From Blasia pusilla (Eukaryota > Marchantiophyta > Marchantiopsida > Blasiales), in NCBI GenBank assembly GCA_050084515.1, contig CM114271.1, forward strand, positions 38,564,001-38,628,000: DNA of 64,000 nt. The letters run 5' to 3'. Each line of letters begins with the position of its first letter. Within the stretch, counting starts at the first letter, position 1. The notes below the pieces were generated by a model. The model was not told the DNA's origin and searched no databases. It saw only the letters and a program-made list of their open reading frames with translations. Positions 1-11,009 of the stretch are shown piece by piece. A program made the position numbers and the translations under genes.

Positions 1-1310
1 GGGGGCAAGAGAAACAGTGGTTCCCAAGAACTTGAAATCGTATCTGGTGTTGGGGATAATCCCTAAAAAGGATCCATCATACAAAATATTACTCTTGGGA
101 CTCCTATGGTTACACCCGTCCTATTTAGATAGAGAAAACTTCTATGTAAGTCTATTTATGGGTTTCGAAGACGAGGAAAACCCGAGAATGATGTGTAGAG
201 AGCCATGGTCATTTATAAACTCTAGGATAGGGATAAGGTCATTTACAATTATTGAAAAATACTTCATATTTTAAAGAACCTTCCTTACGTGGAACAACAA
301 AAGAAAAAGGCTCACACAACTCCACTTTAGTATTTTAAGGAAAACCTCCTCCCTCTAAGATCATAACCCACTAAAATAGGTTGCTTAAGCATCGAAGTCA
401 CTTTGACTAAGAAAAAACAATTTACATTTTCTTAGGGCTTAGGAACTTTTTTATTGCCGAAGAGCTTTTGCACTAATAAGCAAAACATATTTCAGTTAAT
501 TTTTTGGCATATCTACAAAGTACTTTCCATGTCAATACAAATGTAATATAAATAAAAAGTATTTGGGATAGAGAAATGAGGATGACCACATCCATTTCCC
601 TTTTGTTTTCGACGTTGCCACTTCATTTTATTCCACCAATACTATTGAGGAAATTCCAAATATAGATATTCTTTCGTAGATGGATCATAATGATTTGTTG
701 CAAACCATTGAGTGAGAGTGGTCTCCCAATTTCTTTGCAAAATTTCTTATATTGATTCACCATCATTAAAATACACCATCTGTCCCTATGAAAGATGAAC
801 CACTAATCTGACAATATTTGGTTGTTTCGAATGCAAAAAAAACTTGAAAAATTGCCAACATGCTTCATATGCAGAAATATATCTATATAACATGAAAATA
901 TATATATAATTAGCTCATGAGTCTTACTCTTTAAATCACTCAAATTTTTTTGGAAAAAATATGATAATATATATTCTTACAACAAAATATTATATTGTTT
1001 CATAATAACTTGCAGGGTTTTTGAACTACTTGAGAGTCTTAAATGATGTACAATGGGTTCCATTCAACATATGGGACAAAGAAACACAATTAATGTAACA
1101 GTAGGAATTGCTCGTCCCACAATTCCCACATAATGTGATATAAAAGAAAAATTCAATGAAATTCTTCTCATTAATATTTTGTAACCATGTGGAGTACTAG
1201 TAAGTTATAATTGCGTAATAAATCTTCCACATAAATAATCCAAAATATAAGATTATAATATGATATTTTTATCACATACATAATAGACTATTATATTTTA
1301 ATTTAAATCA
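1..1310. other. AT-rich intergenic DNA, no gene seen
   Basis: This stretch is AT-rich. Short open frames occur on both strands, but none shows a recognisable domain and none continues across neighbouring codons. I see no repeat shared with the rest of the window. Confidence 0.6.
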
Positions 1311-1760
1311 TGGTAATAATACGCATAGAAGTGGGTTCACGGCATTCGAAAATCGTAACTTTTAGTCGAGCGAGTCCGTTACTATCGGGAACTCTTGGCC
1401 GTGAACTCGGGATTTACCTTCCCGGGTACAGAATTGACTTGATGTTATCCGGGCAGGGGACCTGGCTTCGGATGGATGGAACTTCTAGAAAAGGCCGTCC
1501 GCATGTTCCGGGAAAGTTCGTCCGGATACCTGCCCGGTCGTTTACTGCAGACCGGATTGCGGCGCGTTTCAAAGGACGTGAAGCATTCCCCTCTGCCACA
1601 GACAAGTCCCCCACTGTGCGAGCGTGTCAAACCTGAAATAGTCCACGTGGTACTGTAACCCGGGTCGAATGAGACGGCTGCATGAGTGGTACATACGGAC
1701 GGGAAAACGACAGTAAATAAAGTTTGACGGTGGGGTGAAACCCTCACCCGTTCTGATAAT
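1311..1760. other. GC- and CpG-rich island without an identified gene
   Basis: Base composition changes sharply from AT-rich flanks to a segment with many CpG, CCGG and CGTCCGG-type words, then returns to AT-rich. Overlapping open frames of 108 codons (plus, 1310-1636) and 137 codons (minus, 1445-1858) cover it. They overlap each other and match no family I know, so I do not call them genes. Retained CpG in a CpG-poor neighbourhood suggests DNA that has escaped methylation, such as a promoter or first exon, or a recent insertion. It does not match the other GC islands in the window. Confidence 0.4.
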
Positions 1761-3400
1761 GTAGTAAAGAAAACAAATCTCTTAAAAAATGGTTTAGGAC
1801 AGATGAAAAGAAAGAAAATAACTGAATTCAAAACGCTCGCGATTTCTACAAATACCATTGACCCGTTTAAACATAATGGAAATAAGTTAATGTCACCTAT
1901 GTCCTAAATCATATTCATAAATATGACTACTTGGAAAATGAGTTTTAAGTGGTGATGTTTCTTGTTATTTGAGTGCGATTAAAAAATCCTCAGATTTGGA
2001 CATGTTACAACCAAATATATTAATAAGATATCCATGCAATGTATTAAGTATAAAAAATACTCAAAAATAATTTAAATGATTCAAATTGTATAGAATTAAA
2101 AAATTAAAATTTAAGATATTGTTCTTGCTGCCCATTTACCAAGTGTCTAGCATAAAATCACCCATTTTATTACATGCCATGCAATTACCAAAATATTCAA
2201 AAGTACAAATAAATCTTCTTTTAAAAGTTCATATAGAGGAAAGGAGGATTTTTAAGTAACGTGGTTCTTGATTTGAAAGCACATGGGAAACTCGTGGACT
2301 TGTTGATTTGAAAATCATTTGTATGCAACATAGTAATCCATACATAAAATATGATGGAGTCTATACTATTAGGTTTGTACTAATAAAGTGTTCTTTTCTT
2401 TTGAGACATGTTAAAAGACTTTAAAGGTTTTTTATTTTTTAAGCATATATTTTTATTATAATTAATTTTCCATAATTAATATCTTTATTATTAATAAAAT
2501 AAAAAGTGCTTAAAAATTCATCGTTGGATTTAATTTATTCATGTGGCTAAAATAAAGAAAGAGAGTTAAAACTGAATTTCAAATAAAAGAGGGGAATACA
2601 CAGAGTGATAAATTTTAACAAGGGAAATTCTCACAATATATTCATATTTTTTAGGGTATATTTTTTTATAGGGGAGGGACTAGTGATGAAGAACAAATTT
2701 GCAACAAGGGATCATAAGAGAGAGAAAAGAATAAGATTTTCTACACAAAGGGATTCCCAAAATAGAAATATGTGCTCAATTTATTTGAATAAGGGATGGG
2801 GAGGGGGGATTGTGGATATAAGAATTAAATGGGATGAGAAAGGAAAGGCATAAGAGTTAGATTGAAGGACCCTCCATTCTCTAGAGAGAGGAGGAAAACC
2901 TCCCTCACTCCTTAAGGGAAAAAAATCATATTTCCGTCTTTGGAAATTCTTGAAAGAAGTAACCTTTCCGACAAGTTTTCTCAGATCAGATTTTTCTTGT
3001 CGAAACTTCTATACTTTAAATTTCTATTGTGCATATTTTGTTCGATGTCATGTTGTCAAATGATATTTGGTGATCACCAACACTTCAAAATGCCACCACC
3101 ACTCATAAAAAAAAGCTTCATCAACTATCTTTGATCGTGGCAAAGTTACTCATCCTAAATCCCACTCCATACTCCCTATATGGTGTGGTGCACGAGGTGG
3201 TGGACAGGTCATACTCCCCCATATATAAAAGAAACCCCCATAAAAAATATAATTTCAATCCATCCCCTCTCGAGTCTTGACCTAAGTGCACATCAACCAC
3301 TCATCTTACACCCATAATTTATTTCCATACTTTTTTTTTCACCACTTACTTAGTTAACCCTCTAGTCACCATAAACATTATACGTACTCTTCTCACTCCA
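1761..3400. other. AT-rich intergenic DNA, no gene seen
   Basis: Long A/T runs and short frames only. The 82-codon frame at 2605-2853 is a low-complexity purine-rich stretch and is not credible as a gene. Confidence 0.6.
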
Positions 3401-3406
3401 AATCCG

Positions 3407-3615
3407 CTCTCAAGGGAGGATGGGGCAAGAAGGAGGGACTCGGGGAGAGAGTGGAGGTGGGAGGATGAAGAAACGAGAAAGTTCGGGTCACAAAGGCAAG
3501 TGGGGGGATGAAAAAGAAGGGGGAGATTGGGCCGACATAGACAAGTCCTTCTATAAGACAGACGTAAGTCCACGGACATGGACTTGTCCGCGGACACAGA
3601 CTTTGTCCATATGCT
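3407..3615 (+). mobile_element. Half copy (right arm) of a long-TIR MITE-like element
   Basis: The purine-rich stretch and its end, with words such as GTGGGAGGATGAAGAAACGAG and CAAGTCCTTCTAT, match the right arm of the element at 53861-54367. The left arm is absent. There is no coding content. Either the element was truncated or the arms exist independently. Confidence 0.55.
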
Positions 3616-3744
3616 ACATACCTTGATTAGCCCCATGCTCATAAACTAGTCACCACACATTAAAGAAGGGTTAAGTCCCTTGAACTCCAAAATGCTCCAA
3701 GAACAAGCCTTGCAAAAAGTACTAGAAAATTTATGGGAACAATC

Positions 3745-4800
3745 AGTCCATCACTATAATGAAAGCGCATTTAGCATCCTTTGAAATGAGAGGAATTCTG
3801 ATCATGATACTTAGAGAGAGTTTTATAAGTATTATGTAAATTAGCTTAGAAAAAATAAATTTTTCATGTTTAAACTTCTTTATGGTGCCTCATTTGTGCG
3901 GGCGCAACTTTAGGAAAATAAGTAATAAATGAGACATGGAAGTATAAAAGTAAAGTAGTGGGTTGGTGTATTAATGATACTAAAGTTAAAGTAGTCTTGG
4001 TTGGTAGCTAGGGTAGTTTGGGTAGTTTGAAGGATATGAAATGAGTTCATGAGGATATTTTGGAAGAGATAATATATCATCTACTTATGTCAAAATGGGA
4101 TCGGCTAAGCCTTGAAAGGAAGCCATGTTGCACAAGATAAAATTAGCCATATTTTGTACTCTTGTGGATCCTTTGTTAGTATATACATAGAAAGGACTTT
4201 CAAAGGTTCATCACCTTCAACTTCATTTTTTGAGTCTCCCTTGTTACTCTTGAGTGGATGGAATTGGGCTGGCTTGCTCTTCCAACGAGAGTGGATTATC
4301 CCTCTTGGGAGAATGACTTGGGTAAGATCTATTTTTCAAGAGTTCCGAGATTCTGATGGATGTGGAGATGGTTACTTGGAGAGACTTGTCATCTTAGGGG
4401 AGTTATTTTCATACTAGGGATAGTGGATGGTTTTTTGACTTGTTACTTTTCCAATGAGAGTGAATTACCTCTCTTGGGAGAGCAACTCCGCCAAAACCCA
4501 GTCTTGAGAAGAATAGAGAATGTATGTCAATCATGGATAGAGATAGAGCACAAGTCGTACCTGATTTTTCTTTTCTCAATCCGTACCACGTAAAATTTCT
4601 CTTTGTAGATAGGTATTGGTTTACTCGTTATCTAGTCTACCATTTTGGAGAGGCATTCATAAACCAGGTCATGCAATCTCCAACTCCAATGATACTTCCT
4701 ATTTTCACGTACGGAAGGACGTGGGATTGTACTTTGTATGTCCTTATATAATGATCTATGGATGTTAATACATCTTTTGAGCAAGATTTACCACTAGTTG
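3745..4800 (+). repeat. Unclassified repeat family X, plus-strand copy
   Basis: About 1 kb matches, in inverted orientation, 31700-32745 plus 33751-33960. Conserved landmarks include the words around 3815 (AGAGAGAGTTTTATAAG), 4110 (GGCTAAGCCTTGAAAG) and 4530 (CATGGATAGAGATAGAGCAC). Inside it, a unit of about 160 bp is repeated (near 4286 and 4450). Each unit carries GAGAGTGGATTA followed by CTCTTGGGA, a short imperfect hairpin. Overlapping open frames at 4112-4417, 4360-4593 and 4524-4751 are not conserved as protein in the second copy. It could be a non-autonomous element or a piece of an LTR. Its ends are not defined. Confidence 0.6.
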
Positions 4801-4886
4801 TGCCATTTTTCTTGTGTACAAGCGCAAAATAGTTTACATGGATTTCATAGTTACGAGTTTTGGGGTTGGATGTTATGAAGAAGTGA

Positions 4887-5625
4887 TGTCGTGCACATAC
4901 ATATCGCTACACAACATACATAGCTGGTCACATCTACACCACACAACATCGATCTTCCCCACACATGGGTCGATCCACACATGTAGAAAAATCAACTTAT
5001 ACATATACATGGAGATCACACAACAAAAATAAAGAGTAGTAAAAACGGCACATCCGGCCTAAAACTCCACTCCTCAATCTACATCGGCATATAGAGCCTC
5101 GTCCACCCTATGCTATCAAGGAATCCGGACGCTAGCACCCTAGTCCTATCTCACACACATACAAGGGAGGTGCTCCAACAACCCAACATGAGAAAGATGG
5201 CTTAGGAAAGCCACCTTCCTCTCTTATATAGGGTTTAGAAGAGCCAAAAGGCTCTTCCCCTAAAAATAGCCCTCCCCTTGGTAACTTGCGCGCACAGGTT
5301 ATCAAGGGCGGTGACCTGGTCAACAAGTCACCCGGTTGTGAAAGACCTCAACATAAAAGTTGTCAGAAACAACGTTCCTAACACAATGGATCTATCCTCA
5401 ACCTCATCCGACACTGTGGGACAAAGTTACACTCAAGATAGTCCGCTGGCTCCTACGCCCTATCCACGATAGATCTCGACCTATCGGCTACTCAGATGTG
5501 ACAGATGTCGTGCGCATACATATCGCTATACAACATACATCACTAGTCATATCTACACCACACAACACCGATCTTCCCCACACATGTACAAAAATCAACT
5601 CATACATATACATGGAGATCACACA
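4887..5625 (-). repeat. Terminal repeat (LTR) of element A with an internal direct repeat r1...r2
   Basis: Read on the minus strand, a G-rich tract (5626-5640) is followed by TGTGTGATCTCC at 5625, and the unit ends in GCGCACGACA-type sequence. About 120-134 bp at the start (r1, 5506-5625) is repeated at the end (r2, 4887-5020), with about 485 bp between. The same r-485-r structure occurs at 37461-38181. The middle holds a TATA box, so this looks like a 739-bp LTR whose two ends are direct repeats. A miniature TRIM-like element (125-bp LTRs) is the alternative. Confidence 0.6.
5221..5230 (-). promoter_or_regulatory. TATA box in the element A LTR
   Basis: The minus strand reads TATATAAGAG, a canonical plant TATA box, in the central part of the terminal repeat. 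The related unit at 37461-38181 has GGTATAAGAGAAGG in the equivalent position (37832-37845), so the motif is conserved. Transcription would run leftward. Confidence 0.5.
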
Positions 5626-5641
5626 ACCGCCCCCCTAACTG
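5626..5641 (-). other. Polypurine-tract-like G run before the element A terminal repeat
   Basis: The minus strand reads AGTTAGGGGGGCGG immediately before the TG of the terminal repeat. Matching tracts precede the r repeat in C (about 31208-31220), D (about 53224-53235) and E (about 60142-60157). This is the expected place for plus-strand priming. Confidence 0.6.
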
Positions 5642-5703
5642 GCAGTTGGATCCCCCCAACTCCAAATAGAAAATATCACATCTCTCTGACATGACCTACT
5701 ACC

Positions 5704-6966
5704 CTATACACATCTTGGACACATCCATCGTCCCGTGGGAACCACATCAAGAGGGGGGGGGGTCAGACATGACATATGCCACCCTCGAGAATAACCATCA
5801 CATACCAATATGGTGGCTGCACCCCTCGCACATCCGCACAACATATACCTCAAGTCTACAGGTATCACTGCCAAGCTCGGATCCACCATCCCATCTATGT
5901 TCGGAAGATAACATGGCGCATAATTGCGCACATGATCCTTCCAAACCATACCATCTTGTCCCTCCAACATTAGGACTCCGGTCGGTAATACCTCGCGCAC
6001 ACGTAGGATCGTGCGCCATGCAGTGACATCTAGCGTCGTGGGTGCCGCCTATTGTAAATACACGTAATCTCAAGGATGAAACCTCCTAATCCCTAGATGA
6101 TAACCTCCTCCACGAATGGTCGCGTACCTCAATGTATCTCTATGCTGGGCAATAGCTAAGTTCTCAAAGGCCATAGGCATAACTCTACGAAAAACCTCTG
6201 CCCTCTGAGAACATGCTTGTACCCACACATCTGGATCATCAAGATCTAACACCTCTGCCATGTCACGTCGAATCACTGCAAGTAAATCTGGCTCTCTCCC
6301 AAAGAGCAAAAAGTACGGTGAAAATGACGCCAAGGATGCCTGCCGACTAAAGCGATAACCCATAGCTAACCATGGAAACTATAGGTCCCACTCCCTCAAG
6401 TGTCCCCGCTGCAAGCCATACTTGCGTAATCCTCTCTTCACCGTCTGTACCACTCTCTCCGCCAACCCATCCGCCTCAGGATGATCTCTAGACGTGGTGC
6501 GGTGATCTATCAGCGCATGATCACACAAGGCTTGAAACTCTCCCCTGAACTCGATACCCTGGTCAGTCAACACCTCCGCCGGTGCACCAAAGTGACTAAG
6601 CACACGATCTAGAAACGCATAAGCTGTTCTCTTGCTCACCTTGTCTGGTAATGCCACCAACTCTATCCACTTGGAGAAATGCTCCACCATGACCAACACG
6701 TACCTATGATGACGCCCCGTCAATGGCAAAGGTCCCGCAAAGTCTTAACTCCACAGATAACCTAAACCCATAATCGGCAAAGGATGTAACTGCGGAGTGG
6801 GAGCATTGAAGGATGCTCGCACTCTGTCATATACCATACATCTGGCCATAAACTGTTGTACCCCAGTATGCATGCCGCGCCACCAATACTGAACCTGGAG
6901 TAAGCTGTAAGTACGCTTTACTCAAAAATGTCCCAACTCCTCATGGGCATGTCGCACTACACGTGC
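5704..6966 (-). pseudogene. Element A integrase with C-terminal PHD finger, decayed
   Basis: This is a Ty3/gypsy integrase catalysing insertion of element cDNA. From the N-terminus the remains are: the HHCC zinc-binding region (about 6800-6960); the catalytic core with first Asp in DFAGPL (codon 6742-6744), second Asp in LTDQG (6562-6564) and Glu in GLAERV (6457-6459); an SH3-like tail containing GMVWKDHVRN; and a PHD finger (5704-5850). By my count 34 residues separate the second Asp and Glu. The PHD finger has lost two cysteines (the LRYMLC and CDGY positions, read as Cys in copy D). At least one stop precedes the first Asp and others lie in the tail. Frames 6379-6729 and 6070-6363 are the longest surviving pieces. 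Confidence 0.85.
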
Positions 6967-7289
6967 TTGCTGGGAAGGATGAGGTACCACTCGTATCCGA
7001 CCATCTTCCCATACCCGCAAAATGTAAGTCCCCTCCCACCTCAACCTCCTGGCTCTCTATAGGATCCAATCCCGCTCCCTAGTACTCAATGTACTCGCTA
7101 AGACGTCAATGCGCAAGAACTCCACAACCTCCACATCGTCATGGATATCACGACCACTGTTCGCCTCCTCACTAACCTCCAGATTGAAAGACTCATCATC
7201 CAACCCCACGGTCTGTTTTCATTTATGCGAGTTCAGAGTCTGCAAATGTGGAAGTACTTGGGAGGATAAATGCACGAGAGGATAGAGCA

Positions 7290-8816
7290 GAGCAAGACTC
7301 CAGAGTGCAGAGCTATTGAGCTATGGGTCAGCCACAGGTGATGATTGGAGTCATCACCTGTGGCTGACCTGCCATAGTCAACCAAAAAAGATAGGCAGAT
7401 GCATGCCAACCGGGCACCATCTCCTCATCACCCTCTCCGTGCCATCGAGCTCTTGTGTTGTCTCTCTGACTCGGACATGGGTTACGACTCAACCCATCTG
7501 CATCTTGGTTCAGCCGACCTGGCCTATGAACCACCTCAAACTCATACTCCTGTAGTAATAGAGCCCACTTGGCAAGCTTTCCCGTAAGCTTGTTGGACTC
7601 CATCAACCACCTCAACGGCTGATGATCAATGATAAGTGTGAAAGGGTTGCCGAATAAATAGCACCTGCAATGTGCCACGGCCCACACTGCAGCCAAGCAC
7701 TCCCCCTCATCGGAGCTATACTTTGCCTCTGCAATGTTGTTCGATCGGCTCGCGTGAGCCACAATGAACTTCCTCTCCTCGTCAACCCTCTGAGTAAGCA
7801 CTGCTCCTAGACCCAACATGCTCCAATCCGTATGTAATTGGAATGGGCGACCGCTAACCGGTCTCTGTAAAATGGTTGAGGACATCAACCTTTCCTTGAG
7901 CTCTTGAAATGCTCGCTCTTGATCATCTCCCCACAACCAAACCTGATCAAGTCTCGTCAACAAGGTCAAAGACTTTGCGATCGCACTAAAATCCTTGACA
8001 TACCGTCGATAGAAGTTCGCTAGTCCAAGAAAAGCTCGGACTCGACTCACATCTGTAGAGCGTGGAATCTGCGCAATAGCCTCTACCTTTGTCTGTTGAA
8101 CGCCTAACCCACTCGGGTATATGGTGTGTCCCAAGTACTCAATCTGCTCTTGAAAGAATCTGCACTTGCTTGGATGTAACTTCAGTCCATGTAACTGCAA
8201 TTTCCGAAACACCTCCTCCAAGTGTCGCTCATGCTCCTCAACAGTGGAACTGAAGATAAGAATATCATCTATGTAACATCGTACAAAATCCAAGCCAGCC
8301 AGAATCCTATCCATCACTATCTGAAACTCTGCAGGTGCGTTTTTCAACCCAAATGGTAAGAACCGCCACTGATACAAGCAATCTCTCCCGAACCAATCTA
8401 TCCCCCCGGAATGTTGTCTTCTCCTTGTCCTCCAACCTGATAGGAAGCTGATGATAGCCAGCACGGAGATCTAAAGTACTAAAGATCTTTGCATGCCCTA
8501 CCGCATCAAAGATCTCCTCAGGAGTAAGCATGGCGTATCGATCTGACCTTGTCTATCGGTTCATAGGACGGTAATCTCCACACATCCGCCTATCCGTCCA
8601 ATTGCAATACATATCCTTCTTTTCCGGCATGACTGTGGCAGATACATACTCCCCATGTGATAACTCCACAAGTCTTTCCTCCAACAAGTCCTGACTCCTG
8701 CTCTGAATCAAGGCTTGCTCCATATCAGAATACCTGTAGGGTCGACGAAAGATCGGCGTATCACTAGCCAAATCAATCCGTATCCCGGGACCCTTCAGCG
8801 TACCCAAGTCTCTCAT
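7290..8816 (-). pseudogene. Element A reverse transcriptase and RNase H, nearly continuous
   Basis: RT copies element RNA into cDNA and RNase H removes the template. The fingers/palm region (8553-8816 and 8307-8531) has RMCGDYRPMNR and LDLRAGYHQLPIRLED. The long frame 7328-8464 has FGLKNAPAEFQ, the catalytic CYIDDILIFS, the thumb, and RNase H with LHTDWSMLGLGAVLTQ, the acidic GECLAAVWA helix and IDHQPLRWLMES. It ends in a connection segment with LNQDADGLSRNPCPSQRD, near the CHROMO-type HRPG motif. A frameshift near 8460 and a few stops inactivate it. The roughly 350 bp upstream (8817-9167) is the linker to the methyltransferase. Confidence 0.9.
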
Positions 8817-9167
8817 ACTGAAGGCAAAACAACTGATATGCCCTCTCAGAAACCTATGAACTCGCCGTCGCTCTCATGCTATCAACTTGAGACCTATCAC
8901 ACGCTCCCAAGTCTCCATTGTGACCTCACTCGGAGATGACGCAACCTCCGACTTTGGTTGCTATGTAGCAACCCTAGCCACCTTCGCAACAATCACTCCA
9001 CTTTGACCTCCTATACCATGCTCCGCATCCAAAAAATGAACATGTGCTACTCTAGCTGCCTTCACACTCTCTGCTCGAACGACGTCCCAGGAAGTCCATG
9101 GGTACCTATCTCTCCTCGTCTCGCCCCCAATCAATGCCTGTACAGACCCTATAGGAAATGGTCCAAC

Positions 9168-10234
9168 TCATGGACGTGACGGCATGGATGACACTCGCAT
9201 CCGTCTCTGCTCAACCATACCTAGGCTGACTATCCATGTGAGATAGTTGAGGTCCATTGCCTGCCCCAACACCTGTCTCCGAGATGCCTCAGTCATCCTT
9301 GGCAGTGCCGTAGTACCGGTAGCGAACCCCATGGCGCGCTCGCGCTCATCTGCTATAGGCTCCTCCAATGCTCCGGTCACCTCATCCCAAATCATGCCTG
9401 GCCCTCCTTGACAAAAGGCATGGGATGTTGGGAAGCTCACCAACGTAGGTAAGGCTGCCCTCAACTCCCCCACCCTATTGGCCATGGCCAACGGTGGTCT
9501 ATCATCCCGTGTCACCACTTGAGATCGACGCCCTGAGCCCAAAATAGCATCCACTGTGAGATGTGGTGCTCTCTGGACTCCATCATATGCTCGACTCAGT
9601 ACCTCTGATGGTATCAGGTTCGTCCACCACAATCGTGGATGATGGGCACGTGATCCAACTCTCGCCGCATCTAATAACACAGCAGGTCCCAACCAGGACC
9701 TCATCTGATACACACTCGTCATTACACGTGCGCGAGTGTCTCCCAACAACGGCACGTTCTCCAAGATGTACGTTGGAGGACATGTCTGACTCTCCTGCAA
9801 GTGTCATACTACTCGCAGCATCTCCCAAAACATCCCTGACCTCGGATCCTGCAATCCAAATCCTCGGCCAGCTGATGAATGACCCTGACATGGCCATCCA
9901 GCAATCACCAAATGAATGGTGCTAACTCTATCCAGATCCTGCGCCCCCACCAAAGAGATGTCGGCGGGTAGTGTATGCTGATATCCCCCTACTATAGATA
10001 CTGGCACAACTCAGGATACCTCTGGACCAATCTCGCCACGTGACGTAATAATACTCGCCGCGTAGTCTCATCTCTCTCCACATAAAGGTACTGATGCACC
10101 TGTATGCCCTCCTGCAATACTGCAACCAATCCGGTGCTAATCCCTCCAAAGAGATCTAACACCCTAACACCCTCCTCTGGGCAATGCCACACAACGGGTG
10201 TGGTATCTAGTGGGGTCAACGTCTCCACTCCAAG
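9168..10234 (-). pseudogene. Element A DNMT3-like cytosine-C5 DNA methyltransferase, best-preserved copy
   Basis: The enzyme would transfer a methyl group from S-adenosylmethionine to C5 of cytosine in DNA. Motif I is VLDLFGGISTGL (about 10130-10167). Motif IV is GWPCQGHSS, with the catalytic Cys codon at 9888-9890. Motif VI is ENVPLL (about 9750-9762). Motif VIII has SRAHHPRLWWTNL, and motifs IX-X have RERAMGF and GQAMDLNYLTW. The close spacing of motif VI to VIII (LLDAARVGSRAH), the short target-recognition region and the C-terminal motif X order fit the DNMT3 type better than DNMT1/CMT. From 10007 to 9168 there is one reading frame with a single stop at 9804-9806, where copy C has CGA. A frameshift near 10000-10010 separates motif I. 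It lies between protease and RT, as in C and E. Confidence 0.87.
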
Positions 10235-10975
10235 AGACCGATTGCCACGTGACTCTCGTTGCTCTGGGATAAAAGCATGACTCCACGCCTACCTCACGAG
10301 GTCGTCAACACTCCTCTGTAGCTCTCGAGTCGTACCCCACAATGGTGAAGAGGTCTCGCCAACATGGGAAGAGACACCCGCCATGGCCTGTCGCTCCGTG
10401 GGACTATCCACTACTGGGACATCCTCCGCATGTGCGTTCCCCTCCAACAACTCTCCAGGCTAGCTAACACTACCTGTGAAAGCCGCCAACGTGGTCACAG
10501 ACTCGCCTCGTGATCGACCACCTCGTCCCGCAAACTGCACGGATAATTGACTCATCCGGCCGTCACCTGACCGCCATCCTGGCCGATAAGCAACGGTCTC
10601 CTCCCAAAAGTCAAGGATGAATCCTAGGGGATATAACACTGTACTCCCCACCAACACATCGTACGACTCAGCTGGTGTCGTAATCGCACATGTGCGCACC
10701 ATAGCACTATCCGTCTCATGCTCTGGATAGACTCTGAAAACTATCTCCTATCGAGTCATATACTGCATGGGTGACATGCCCCCAATCGAGGTCTGTATCT
10801 GGAAGGGACAAGGCTCAATCTTGGCCTTCCGTAACCCCAACGCTAAACACGTCGCCTTCCCTAATATCAAGGGTTACGCTCCCGAATCAAGTAGGACGCG
10901 CTGCGGGTGGTATACTGTCCCCTTCAGACTAACCAAGCGATCCCTCCGATTTGTTGGTGGATTCCATTTTGGATC
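10235..10975 (-). pseudogene. Element A aspartic protease and spacer domain, decayed
   Basis: The minus strand reads a retropepsin active site LLDSGA followed by a stop where copy C has Gln, then PLILGK, PFQIQTS, and ESYDVLVGSTVLYPLGF (frame 10460-10702). The protease would cleave Gag-Pol. About 10235-10460 is a spacer that matches C 26366-26660 and E 55690-55979 (AHAEDVPV, then TERQAM, then a WSH/AFIPE region). I recognise no family for the spacer. A stop at 10460-10462 looks like TGG to TAG. The region ends at the A/B junction, so gag is absent. Confidence 0.75.
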
Positions 10976-11009
10976 CAGGATGGCGGTAACAAGCAATGAG
11001 GCATGAGTT

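Larger units (their letters stand above)
4887..10985 (-). mobile_element. Element A: Ty3/gypsy retrotransposon with DNMT3-like methyltransferase and PHD finger, 5'-truncated
   Basis: On the minus strand the order is protease, spacer domain, cytosine methyltransferase, linker, RT, RNase H, integrase, PHD finger, G-rich tract and terminal repeat. The gag gene and 5' LTR are missing: homology stops at about 10985, where element B begins in the opposite orientation. A is the least CpG-depleted DCM-bearing copy, and its methyltransferase has the fewest lesions. It is dead because of several stops and frameshifts and the loss of the 5' end. Confidence 0.9.

Noticed and set aside
1445-1858. 137-codon minus-strand frame over the GC island
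   Set aside because: Overlaps a plus-strand frame of similar length; long frames are expected in GC-rich DNA with few stops. No domain recognised.
3420-3626. 68-codon Gly/Arg/Lys-rich frame
   Set aside because: Runs through the purine-rich arm of the MITE-like repeat, which recurs at 54170-54360.
7316-7555. Plus-strand frames over the A RT/RNase H region
   Set aside because: Antisense shadows of the 378-codon RT/RNase H frame.
9168-10234. Methyltransferase as part of a bacterial restriction-modification system or a host gene
   Set aside because: Four copies place it at the same point between protease and RT of a plant-type Ty3/gypsy element, and no restriction enzyme or bacterial gene context exists.
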